NCBI RefSeq assembly: GCF_000766795.1
Contig: NZ_JPDS01000002.1
Location: forward strand, 687,001-751,000
DNA: 64,000 nt
Source: Polaribacter sp. Hel1_85
GTDB lineage: Bacteria > Bacteroidota > Bacteroidia > Flavobacteriales > Flavobacteriaceae
Reading direction: 5' to 3'
Made by a program: the position numbers and the translations under genes. Shown here one piece after another: positions 18,101-25,958 of this stretch. The notes beneath the pieces were generated by a model. The model was not told the DNA's origin and did not search any database. It worked only from the letters and a program-made list of their open reading frames with translations. The stretch's first letter is position 1, and each line of letters opens with the position of its first letter.

Positions 18101-18223
18101 TTTATGATTTGAATGCCAAGCGTCATATGCAGCCTGATTAATAATACTTGTATAAGGTGAGCAAAGTAAAATTCTTCCAGGCATTTTATATTGATGATTT
18201 CCTGTAATACTGTTTTTGCCAGT
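15110..18223 (-). CDS. primase-helicase, exon 2 (SF2 helicase part)
   Basis: The 3' exon codes for 1037 residues, numbered 568-1604 of the spliced protein. The open frame extends three bases further to an ATG at 18,226, but those bases are the intron's last three. Helicase motifs in order are the end of Walker A (T568-G-K-N), RILLCSPYTSIINQA (motif Ia), VIDESHSLSDG (Walker B DESH, 678-681), FMSGTPNVETH (motif III), VVHIFNFKDKM, DVILTTTYFINGINI and QAMNRFRNRK (motif VI). About 650 lysine-rich residues follow without a recognised domain. It resembles origin-binding or phage-type helicases. Without splicing it could only be made from a separate start. Confidence 0.8.
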   Translation of the reverse strand, partial: TGKNSITGNHQYKMPGRILLCSPYTSIINQAAYDAWHSNHKGPKLFSHSDIGSVIGNLKKSDDETIRFDYEKTLKGKDLPIDEELVVYTTYNQILNTPFEELATQKYIVIDESHSLSDGLGYRADIIAEVILYLIEFVRRKAKAKTKIIFMSGTPNVETHVVQDLMQEYKLNHLYQRVIINKKYKFKPTIHLTHLDTNNGEQRSTAVIRQIHKYYKQGRKVVHIFNFKDKMDNYTKEIQSKLSSDIKVGLFYSGSNGECTNNILEGKFGDYDVILTTTYFINGININRDGITEDDFLAEKSSTQKYGVVIDLGKRHTTINASDAVQAMNRFRNRKCHTTVFFPKMFRTDQNNISRKFDCNYSGRVLLGINKYNNHLLSQDKSLTAVIKKDKEIEEQMCHLDEIRNNPDEVRYNDIVEYRKKSENKQDIVNRLEKKKCIYEDWLCSLDGYHFMAKDAGFLSIIKNSHISEPLPEMTEDQISLENEVIRSFLNNEKALMYLHNHLDIDKRFIMKASGVIKNPFSSKTENFIVTEFKNNKFILGGDFHVSYERAINNLITHHLQFTYWYGPDKAIEILRYLINPEVKLLPINTNSYLKKITSYLKSYKAFQNFNRLDGLNYLKFYDFLADKNLGIKKEVFPTYISYTNTNPEIDIKEIWALMLKEKTSYLLDNSYNSDKDNLKEHTKNEVLMKKIDLENLDSQLDRLSIYKPLKYSKSGDVKSYESIKIPRILRSDKMMLALNDHEYNNKEPENCTYEESMIEFESVWSKLNVKLKTHINPKLRLKHTHLIEIYNNLKEAIDQKKFQKLNDCINSLLNDPKKKSLPKVAEVILKLKKDLKTINTFLLAACKAVDNNTYKKLNQKIPMEFITQTLFCEEDFQLATINKRFKANLKEINQYDVYNILFKTSEMYKKSIRLSVNTPKGRITINSSNPEAAKITKPAYLIFDHEVKLLYADFSSVETCSFLCTYAYSNNSFVMKDGSIPPRIYNKGIYNPGTFLNDYFANSSDSKTVSNYSIKIYNINLLDYRNFADAKKRKKK

Positions 18224-18586
18224 CATGTATGTTCAAAATGAGTCGTTAGTTCATTTCCGAAAGATTATTATTAAATAACTTTCTGCTTACAGTTTCCTGT
18301 AAGATCGGACTATATCTTTACCTTTTCTATAGGTAACCTCCGCTTCCACCAGACTTCTGGCGTACTCCCAAAATGGGATAGTCTCTGCACTTTTTAATCT
18401 TTTTATCGTGTACCGATATTAGAAGACGCTTGATTATATATAAAACAAGGGGTTGTCTAATAATGGTACAACTGTTTTTGTAAGATTTACTTAGCTCAGA
18501 ATTAGCATAGATTTACATCCTTAGCCTTCTCTGAATTCAAAGGTTTTATTACTTAAGGTTTCCACCTTAAGACGGCACTATTACTT
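18224..18586 (-). ncRNA. group I intron (IA, td-like) in the primase-helicase gene
   Basis: A 363-nt self-splicing intron, read on the minus strand. P1 pairs exon end GCGGU with IGS GCCGU, with U-G at the splice site. P10 pairs exon 2 ACU with AGU next to the IGS. R is GCAGAGACTATCCC (18,388-18,375) and S is AAGATATAGTCC (18,318-18,307), forming P7. Between them come hairpins CCC/GGG, CCAG/CTGG (P7.1/7.2) and TTACC/GGTAA (P8). P9 is CTTACAG-GAAA-CTGTAAG (18,303-18,286) with a GNRA loop. The intron ends in G. The layout closely follows T4 td. No endonuclease ORF is present; a 62-bp palindrome fills the P6 loop. Splicing is predicted, not shown. Confidence 0.9.
18409..18470. repeat. 62-bp imperfect palindromic element, copy A (inside the intron)
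   Basis: It has terminal inverted repeats TGTACC and GGTACA, with further partly paired arms (AGAAGACGCTTG against CAAGGGGTTGTCT). It matches copy B at 20,337-20,398 at 58 of 62 positions. In the intron it lies between AATCTT and AAGATT, that is at the tip of the P6 stem. No target duplication is evident. Confidence 0.85.
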
Positions 18587-20287
18587 ACCGCACTGGCTCC
18601 TCAAAAAGAATATTCTTTTATCAGGGTATTTATTTTGAAATAGATCATGCATTACATTTTTATCTAAATACTCATTAGGTTCTAATGTAAATTCTGGAGT
18701 GATACTCTCAAGTTCTTCAATAAGAGGAAGACGTATTTTTTTCTTATCCATATATTGCGTTATATCATCTAGAAATTCCATAGTATCCGCTTGATTATTT
18801 CCTTCAGCCTCGAGATTTATATTTCTTACATAAGTATCATAATAGTCATTCAAGAGCTTTATTTCAGTCTTATCAGTATTGGAAATTCCGAAGTTTTCAT
18901 ATATAAAATCATCAACCTCTTCTAACTTACGGACTAAAGCATAAAATGGAGCAGGTTTCAATGATTTTAATACTTCATTACTATAGTCGTCTTTTGAACG
19001 AACAGTCCATCTGTAATCTCCATGATTTTCATCTTTTTTGTTGGAACCTTCAGGAACTAGTCTCAGCAAATTTTCAACAGCTAGCTCTCCTAAAACTCCG
19101 AATAAGACCCAACTCAATTTCTGAAGTGTTCCATAATTATCAAAATGTTCAGAAACAAATTGTTCTACAACCGAATCTTTATTTGAAAGCTCCTCTAAAA
19201 ATTCAATTACTTTTTCAAACTTTTCAGTTTCTGATTCTAGATCAAAAGGAATGGTTTTCTTTTTTTGAAAGATATAATAGGCTTCTTCTTGAGAGGTAAT
19301 ACCTTGCTCTTTCATAATTCGATTTACCTCAACTTGGTGTTTGGCAATATTTTTATAAAGCTCTTTACGGATTAATTTTCTTTGTTGCTTTACAATTTTT
19401 GAATAGTTAGAAATTCTATTTGGGTCATATATAAACCCATTATCTTTATCAGCAACAAAAGGTATGTAAGTTAAACGTGTTGGGTCATTTGTAGAGGTAT
19501 CAATTTTTTTCTTTAGTTCAGGGAATTTAGATAACAATTCTTTTACTGCTCCCTCATAAAAAACTTTATGATGCTGTTTTACAACATCAGGATCTTCTGA
19601 ATGAAAGTCATTTATAAAATCTGTATCAGAAATATCTATTTTACAGAACATTTTAAAACCCTTCCCTCTAGGAGAAATGAAGCTTAGATATGGATTTAAG
19701 CTGGAGTCTTTCCAAACTTTTTTCATCCAATATATTGCTTCTTCAGTATCTTTAAACTTGTCGAAATCAAAACAGAATTCACCTGTATGTTTATATCTCA
19801 TCTTACTTTTATCTCTAGTGTTTGTTTTTAGAGATATCATAAGTGCGGGTAAGAAAAGTTTTACAGCGGAAAGATCTCCTCCAGAAGCATTTAGTAGCTT
19901 TTTAAGAGATTTCTTTGAGTCTGTCATCTCTTTAATAAGATCCTGTTCATTGATTTGATCTGCAAGTATTTTTGAGTTTTTTCCATAAGATTTAGTGCTA
20001 GCTCCCCATTTTTCAGAGTACCCTAAGTAATTATATAGAAAATCTTTTAAGATGGGTACCTTAGGGACTACATGTTCGTTTAATTGTTCTTTATACTTCA
20101 TTATGAAGGTTGAACAGAAATCTTTTACACTTAAATTTTTGTTTCTTGTTGGGTACTCTTTTAAAAATAGGCCGAGAAGTTCTAAGCCTTCTTCGCTTAA
20201 ATTTTTAGATTCCTTGTAAGCTTCTAACCGTTTGTAAATCGATAGATTAGTTGTGTGAGTTGAAAAGTAATAGTGACTCTTACACAT
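18587..20287 (-). CDS. primase-helicase, exon 1 (AEP primase part, VirE_N/BT4734-like)
   Basis: The 5' exon encodes residues 1-567; the unspliced frame adds only Lys and a stop at 18,581. Residues about 165-290 look like the archaeo-eukaryotic-type primase seen in Bacteroidota VirE_N/BT4734 proteins: TGEFCFDFDKF with the DxD pair at 174 and 176, LSFISPRGKGFKMFCKI and TNDPTRLTYIPF. A PriCT-like helical region follows (TLQKLSWVLFGVLGELAVEN). The exon stops in the Walker A loop at FFLRSQCG. Joined to exon 2 it makes a 1604-residue replication protein of phage or plasmid type. A 62-bp palindrome lies 50 bases upstream of the ATG. Confidence 0.8.
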
Positions 20288-20309
20288 TATTTAATATTGT
20301 TTTTAATGA

Positions 20310-20327
20310 ATCATTTGATTAAATGAT
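20310..20327. promoter_or_regulatory. inverted repeat upstream of the primase-helicase gene
   Basis: ATCATTT and AAATGAT form a perfect 7-bp inverted repeat around GATT, 22 bases before the minus-strand ATG. It could be an operator; no matching regulator is identified. Confidence 0.3.
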
Positions 20328-20336
20328 ATTTCTTAA

Positions 20337-20398
20337 TGTACCAATACTAGAAGACGCTTGATTATTTATAAAACAAGGAGTTGTCTAATAATGGTACA
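20337..20398. repeat. 62-bp imperfect palindromic element, copy B
   Basis: Same length and ends (TGTACC...GGTACA) as the copy inside the intron, with four differences. It lies directly upstream of the primase-helicase gene on the minus strand. It may be a MITE- or REP-like element or a protein-binding hairpin. Confidence 0.85.
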
Positions 20399-20626
20399 CT
20401 CAATTTTGTATACATAAGGTCATTCGCAGAGAGTCGCTGTAAGGTTTTTTTTTCGAGATTATTAATGTTAAAGAAAAAACTAAATTTATTGAAGATAGAG
20501 CTGGTATGACTAATGGAGCAATGATTTATGATAACTCTAACTGCCTGTTATATTTTTTTTTATTCCTCATAAAATACTTTTGTTCAAACTTTTTTGAATC
20601 AAATAAAAACTTATACTTATAGTGGA

Positions 20627-20714
20627 TGGTAAATGTGGTAAAGCTGGTAAAACTCAACAATAATAGGCGTTACAGCGATTATTTTAGTGATAAGGTTTTG
20701 GTAAACGTGGTAAG
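20627..20714 (+). repeat. iteron-like TGGTAAA repeats
   Basis: TGGTAAA occurs at 20,627, 20,636 and 20,645 with a strict 9-base period, again at 20,699, and as TGGTAAG at 20,708, nine bases later. No convincing gene covers the stretch. Such spacing resembles iterons or initiator boxes, and it lies beside a replication gene. The alternative is a remnant of a Gly-Lys-repeat coding sequence. Confidence 0.4.
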
Positions 20715-20778
20715 CTTGAATTTCTAGTAAAAACACTATTCATGAAGATTTCACCTCTAAGATGTTTGTCTGAATTAA

Positions 20779-20916
20779 CTTAAATTAGAAATAAGTTTCG
20801 AATTCATAAAAGAAGGTTACGATGTAATACACAAATACAGTAAACCAAGATTACATCAAAAAAAAGCAGGCATCATTTGTTTTGACGATCTAGTAACGAT
20901 GTATTTAAATAAATAA
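20779..20916 (+). pseudogene. C-terminal gene fragment, unknown
   Basis: An open frame without a start codon reads EISFEFIKEGYDVIHKYSKP followed by RLHQKKAGIICFDDLVTMYL and a stop. The residue mix looks like real protein, but the upstream part is missing or full of stops. The surrounding 20,400-20,780 shows only short frames and the iteron-like repeats. It is probably debris of an element gene. Confidence 0.35.
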
Positions 20917-21084
20917 GTTGATTTTTATGTAGAGAAGTATATATTACAATGCTATATTTTATAACTTGCATTTCAATTTTCTTTCGTAATTTGCATGTCA
21001 ATTGTTCGTTATTTTTTAATGTTCATTTTTTTTAGAGTGAAATGGTCTAAGAGTTTATTTTGAATAATTTTTCAAAGAATAAAT

Positions 21085-24000
21085 ATGAGTTTTAAAAGAA
21101 GTATAATAATAATTATTAGTTGTTTTTTGTCAATTACAATTTTGGGACAATCTAATAGCTTAAAATTTGAAAATTTAGATACTGTTGATGGATTATCTAG
21201 CAGTACTATTTTAGAAATATTTCAAGACAAAGAAGGGTTTCTGTGGTTTGGAACAATTGATGGATTAAATAAATACAATGGTTATGAATTTGAAGTTTAT
21301 AAGTCAGTATTAAATGATGATACTTCAATTAGTAATAATAGAATTAACGCTATAGACCAAGATAATAACGGAAATCTTTGGATAGGTACTAATAATGGGT
21401 TGAATTTATTTAATAAGAAAAACAATGCTTTCAAACACATAAATCTTCACAATAAAATTTCGTTATTAAGCAATTACAAACAAATTATTAACGATTTATT
21501 ATATGACGAAATTAATAATACGCTTTGGGTAGCTACTAATAGTGGAGTTGTAAAAATTGTTCTAGAAGATTTTTATAATAATATTGATAAATTAAATTAT
21601 TCATATTATTTACATAGTGAATCTAATTTATCTACAATTGATAATAATAGTGCAAGTGTTATTGTAAGAGATCGAGAAAACACAATATGGATTGGTACAA
21701 GTGGACTTAATCTTAATAGATACAATTCAAAGTTAGATGTTTTTGAGCGAAAAATTATTGCAAATAAAAAACCTTATGAATTAGATCATATTCCTAAACA
21801 GATTTTAATTGATAATGATAATGATTTTTGGATAGGTAATGATCTTTCTAATCTAATTTTATGGGATAAAAAGGAAGATAGTTTCAAACATATTTCTATT
21901 GTTGATTATAGTGTTCCTATTAGGAGCCTTTATCAAGATAAAAAAGGTTTGTTATGGGTGTCTACAGATGGTCATGGTATTTTTATATTTAAAAAAGGAG
22001 GGAATATTATTCAGCAACATATTGTAAAAAATCATTCAGATCCTTTTTCAATAGCAAATAATAAGCCTACAGACATATTTGAAGGGGAAAATGGTATTTT
22101 TTGGATAGGAAGTTATGATAAAGGAATTAGTAAATTAGATCCTCCTAAGTATTCTTTTAGTCATTATTATTATCAGCCAGATAACCCAAAAGGGTTGAGT
22201 GAAACAATAGTGCAATCGATTTTAGAAGATAGTAATCAAAGAATTTGGATTGGTACTTATGATGGAGGACTTAACCTTTTAAATAAAGAAAATAATACTT
22301 TCCAACATTTTAGTCATAACTATAAAGACAATAATTCTCTGAGTTCAAATAGGATGTTGTATACTTTTGAAACCAAGGATGGTAATATTTGGGTATGTAC
22401 GCTAGATGGAGGTGTAAATAAATTTAATCCAGAGACCAAAAAAAATAAAAGATATTTACATGATGTAAATGACCCTAATTCTATTGGTCAAAATTCAGTT
22501 TGGACTGGCGTCGAAGATTCTAAAAATAGATTGTGGTTTGGTTTAAGAACAGAAGGAATAAGTCTTTTTGATAGAAAAATTCAAAACTTCTATAATTATA
22601 AGAGTGATTTTAAAAAAGAAAATAGTTTAGTAAGTAATGATATTATCTATACATATATTGATTCTAAACAACGATTGTTAATTGGTACTTCATTAGGATT
22701 AAATTTTGTTGAGTTAAATAAATTAGATGCTTTTATTCCAAAAAATATAGATTTTTATGAAGTTAAAGAAATAGGGATTCAAGGTTATGGAATTAATTAT
22801 ATAACTGAAGATTCTTTTGGAAATATTTGGGTAGGTGCCGATAGTGGATTGTATAAATTAGATAAAGAATTAAATCTTGTAAAGACTTATACCTTACAAG
22901 ATGGTTTACCTAACGATCTTGTAGTTGGAGTTAAGGCTGATAATAATAATAATTTATGGATAACTTCTAAAGGAGGTCTTTCTTTACTTGATCCAAAGAC
23001 ACATAAAATTAAAAACTTTAATACTTATGATGGATTACAAGGAACAGAATATAATAGAAAATCAATCGAAAAAACAAAAGAAGGAGAAATACTCATTGGA
23101 GGATTAAATGGGTTCAATATCTTTAACCCGAATGATATTTTATTAAAAAAACCAGACTCTGTATTTCCTAAAATAACTAGTCTTAAATTAAATAACAAAA
23201 AGATATTTGTTGGAGATACAATTAACGGTAGAGTTTTATTAAAGAATTCAATAGAAAATAATAAAAATATTATTTTCAAGCATGATGAGAATTATATTTC
23301 TTTTGAGTTTTTGGCGTTGTATTTTGAAAATCCTGACCAAGTTCAATACACCTATAAAATGGAAGGCTTAGATCAAGATTTTATAGAAGTAGCATCTAGA
23401 AGAGATGTAAACTATTCAAATATGTTACCTGGAGATTATGTTTTTAAAGTAAAAGCATCAACAGATAGACAATTAGAAAATGCAAAATCAACTAGTATAA
23501 AATTTACAATTTTACCACCACCTTGGAAAACTTGGTGGGCATATTTATTATACACTATTTCTGGTTTATTGCTTTCTTATCTAATTCTTAGATTTTATAC
23601 ATTAAAAATAAAGCAGGTTCAGTTACGCGATTTAGATCAAATGAAACTTCAATTTTTTGTAAACGTTTCTCATGAGTTTAGAACACCTTTAACGCTTATA
23701 TTAAACCCTGTAGATAAGATATTAAAGAATTTTAATGGTGATCCAGAAACCACAAAAAAGTCAGCATTATCTATACAAAGAAGTGCTAGAAGACTATTAC
23801 ATTTAGTAAATCAATTATTAGATTATAGAAAAATGGATGCTGGTATGGCACCATTAAGACTAGAAAAAGGAAATGTTGTAAAATTCAGTGAAGATATTTT
23901 TTCACTTTTTAAAGGGGTGGCAGCAAAAAAGGAAATTATTTATCAATTTAAAACGAATCATAAAAATATAAACCTTTTATTTGATTTTGATAAAGTAGAA

Positions 24001-25275
24001 AAGATTATAACAAATTTAATTTCAAACGCTATAAAATATACCAACAGTGATGGAGAAATAACTGTTTCTGTTAATAAGGTTTTAGAAGAAAAAAATAAAT
24101 CTAAATTTTTCTTTTTTAAGAAACAAAAGTTAGGGAATTATGTTGAAATAATTGTCGAAGATACTGGTATTGGATTAAGTAAGGAACAAATAAAAAATGT
24201 TTTTTCTCGTTTTTATAATGTAGATTCTACTAAAACTGGTACAGGGATTGGGCTTAACTTTACACAAGCATTAGTAGATTTACATGGTGGTGAAATTTTT
24301 GTAGAGAGTGAACATCTTAGGGGAAGTAAATTTGTTGTAAGACTGCCATTAGATGTAAAGGCAGAACCTGAGGTGGTTGAGAATGTTAAAAATGAATTTT
24401 TAATTAACTCAATGAAATCTGTTGAGTATGATATGTTAACATCAAATGATGATATAGGTAGTAGTACCCATGAATCTGATTCTGATAACGAGTCTGGAGA
24501 CAATGTTAAAAAGCCAACGATCTTGTTAGTTGAAGATAATAAAGAGTTAAGATTACATCTTAAAAACGATTTAAAAGATTCTTATATTGTTAAGGAGGCT
24601 GTAAATGGGAGTGAGGGGTTAAAAATGGTTAAAAAGCACTATCCAGACATTATAGTAAGTGATGTAATGATGCCAATTATGGATGGGTTTGACATGTGTA
24701 AAATGTTGAAATCAGAATTTGAATCTTGTCATATACCTATTATTTTATTAACAGCAAGAACATTAGAAGATGATAAAATATTAGGCTACGATAGTGGAGC
24801 AGACGGCTATATTTCAAAACCATTTGTTACAAGTGTCTTAAAATCTCGAATTAGAAACTTATTAGAAGCTAAGATTAGGCTTAGAAAAAAGTTCTCAGAG
24901 ATTGGAGGGGTTTTACCTTCACGTGAAGTTACTTCGAATAATATAGATGAGGTTTTCTTAGATAAAGCAACCAAAATTATAATGGATAATATTAGTAATG
25001 TTGACTTTAAGCAAGAAAACTTGTTAGAAGAAATGGGTATAGGTAAATCACAATTATATAGAAAAATAACGTCTCTTACTGGTCAAAACCCAAGTTATTT
25101 TATTAGATCAATAAGATTAAAGTATGCTTCTCAGTTGCTAAAGCAAAGTAGCAACTCTATTAAGGAGGTAACCTACCTTACTGGGTTTAATTCTACAGCT
25201 TATTTTAGTAAAACGTTTAAAGAATTGTTTAAAGTAACTCCAACGGAGTTTAAGGATTCAAATAATAATTCTTAA
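21085..25275 (+). CDS. hybrid two-component system sensor/regulator (HTCS) of the PUL
   Basis: A 1396-residue inner-membrane protein that senses a glycan product in the periplasm and activates the locus. A signal peptide (to about residue 22) is followed by a long reg_prop beta-propeller region (repeats such as DKEGFLWFGTIDGLNKYNG, NLWIGTNNGLN), a Y_Y_Y domain (about 710-795), a membrane helix (about 818-838), HisKA with His863 in FVNVSHEFRTPLT, HATPase_c (NLISNAIKYTNSDGEI), a receiver with phospho-Asp 1193 in SDVMMPIMDGF, and an AraC HTH (about 1295-1392, YFIRSIRLKYASQLL). All domains look intact. It lies at the left end of the PUL. Confidence 0.95.
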   Translation: MSFKRSIIIIISCFLSITILGQSNSLKFENLDTVDGLSSSTILEIFQDKEGFLWFGTIDGLNKYNGYEFEVYKSVLNDDTSISNNRINAIDQDNNGNLWIGTNNGLNLFNKKNNAFKHINLHNKISLLSNYKQIINDLLYDEINNTLWVATNSGVVKIVLEDFYNNIDKLNYSYYLHSESNLSTIDNNSASVIVRDRENTIWIGTSGLNLNRYNSKLDVFERKIIANKKPYELDHIPKQILIDNDNDFWIGNDLSNLILWDKKEDSFKHISIVDYSVPIRSLYQDKKGLLWVSTDGHGIFIFKKGGNIIQQHIVKNHSDPFSIANNKPTDIFEGENGIFWIGSYDKGISKLDPPKYSFSHYYYQPDNPKGLSETIVQSILEDSNQRIWIGTYDGGLNLLNKENNTFQHFSHNYKDNNSLSSNRMLYTFETKDGNIWVCTLDGGVNKFNPETKKNKRYLHDVNDPNSIGQNSVWTGVEDSKNRLWFGLRTEGISLFDRKIQNFYNYKSDFKKENSLVSNDIIYTYIDSKQRLLIGTSLGLNFVELNKLDAFIPKNIDFYEVKEIGIQGYGINYITEDSFGNIWVGADSGLYKLDKELNLVKTYTLQDGLPNDLVVGVKADNNNNLWITSKGGLSLLDPKTHKIKNFNTYDGLQGTEYNRKSIEKTKEGEILIGGLNGFNIFNPNDILLKKPDSVFPKITSLKLNNKKIFVGDTINGRVLLKNSIENNKNIIFKHDENYISFEFLALYFENPDQVQYTYKMEGLDQDFIEVASRRDVNYSNMLPGDYVFKVKASTDRQLENAKSTSIKFTILPPPWKTWWAYLLYTISGLLLSYLILRFYTLKIKQVQLRDLDQMKLQFFVNVSHEFRTPLTLILNPVDKILKNFNGDPETTKKSALSIQRSARRLLHLVNQLLDYRKMDAGMAPLRLEKGNVVKFSEDIFSLFKGVAAKKEIIYQFKTNHKNINLLFDFDKVEKIITNLISNAIKYTNSDGEITVSVNKVLEEKNKSKFFFFKKQKLGNYVEIIVEDTGIGLSKEQIKNVFSRFYNVDSTKTGTGIGLNFTQALVDLHGGEIFVESEHLRGSKFVVRLPLDVKAEPEVVENVKNEFLINSMKSVEYDMLTSNDDIGSSTHESDSDNESGDNVKKPTILLVEDNKELRLHLKNDLKDSYIVKEAVNGSEGLKMVKKHYPDIIVSDVMMPIMDGFDMCKMLKSEFESCHIPIILLTARTLEDDKILGYDSGADGYISKPFVTSVLKSRIRNLLEAKIRLRKKFSEIGGVLPSREVTSNNIDEVFLDKATKIIMDNISNVDFKQENLLEEMGIGKSQLYRKITSLTGQNPSYFIRSIRLKYASQLLKQSSNSIKEVTYLTGFNSTAYFSKTFKELFKVTPTEFKDSNNNS

Positions 25276-25410
25276 ATTCAAATGTTTTCTGTAATTAAGC
25301 AAAAGTTTTGTCAATTTTTGTTTTTTTTTCCTTAAAAAACATTTATGAATAAAGGTTAAGATCCATGATCTCCTTAAATATCTTATTTAGTTTAACGTAT
25401 AAAAAAAAAT

Positions 25411-25442
25411 AGCATCAAGAAAATTCTTGGTGCTGTTTTTTA
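25411..25442 (+). terminator. terminator after the HTCS gene
   Basis: AGCATCAAGAA and TTCTTGGTGCT form a stem with one wobble, followed by GTTTTTT, about 135 bases after the HTCS stop. Confidence 0.75.
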
Positions 25443-25526
25443 ATTTTCATAAGAATATACTGTATTATTCTTACAATACAAAGTATTTAATATAATTATT
25501 TTAAAGCGATTATTGTTTTAGGCTAA

Positions 25527-25790
25527 GTTCTAAAAAGCACATCATATGTTAATATAGCTGACTATGTAGAATTACATATTAGTGAAATATCTAATGAAAA
25601 AACCACTAAAGAAACCCTGAAATGGGTGCATATAGCAATTAGTAATGCAAAACGAAATTTTACAGGTAATTACCATAAAATTAAGAGAAAATACTTGCAG
25701 TTATATCTTAATGAATTTGTTTACAAGCTAAATCGCAGGTATTTTGGAGAGAAAATATTTGACAGGCTTGTTATTGCCAGTATTACATGA
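25527..25790 (+). pseudogene. IS1595 (ISXO2-like) transposase remnant
   Basis: Only the C-terminal 87 codons remain open, with no start. KWVHIAISNAKRNFTGNYHK, then KYLQLYLNEFVYKLNRRYFG and FDRLVIASIT match the end of ISXO2-like DDE transposases, which carry W-H-I-x-I-S-N-x-K-R and LQLYLDEF-x-x-R-x-NRR. The catalytic core and terminal repeats are missing, so it is a fossil insertion between the HTCS gene and the transport arm of the PUL. Confidence 0.75.
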
Positions 25791-25869
25791 TTAATTACGG
25801 ATATATAAAATTAATTATTTTGTTTTCGTTTAGTTAAAGAACGTGTTCAAAAATATATAACAATAAAAA

Positions 25870-25922
25870 AATAGTCTATAATTTATGGTCCGAAAACGAT
25901 AAACTATAGACTATAGACTATT
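25870..25922 (-). terminator. terminator of the minus-strand PUL arm
   Basis: On the minus strand AATAGTCTATAGTTTAT and ATAAATTATAGACTATT pair with one mismatch around a GC-containing loop and are followed by T6. It lies 36 bases after the stop of the first beta-helix gene. Confidence 0.7.
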
Positions 25923-25958
25923 AACAGTTATTCAAAGAGAATATTTAATGAGATTAGA

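Noticed and set aside
18409..18470. Integron attC site for the 62-bp palindrome
   Set aside because: The required RYYYAAC/GTTRRRY core sites are absent and no integrase is near.
18224..18586. Intein, group II intron or IS insertion as cause of the split
   Set aside because: The insert has stop codons in frame, so it is not an intein. No domain V or transposase is present, and td-like R/S elements identify group I.
15110..20287. Primase and helicase as two independent adjacent genes
   Set aside because: The first frame stops inside a P-loop and the second begins in the middle of it. Group I intron elements fill exactly the space between and give an in-frame join.
20440..20626. Open frame FFEIINVKEKTKFIEDRAGM... 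as a gene
   Set aside because: It has no good start, turns into a low-complexity Phe/Leu stretch and has no recognisable family. It was left as intergenic debris.
12346..21000. Complete prophage or integrative element bounded by tRNA-Leu
   Set aside because: No integrase, portal, terminase or mobilisation gene, and no second copy of the tRNA 3' end, could be seen in the window.
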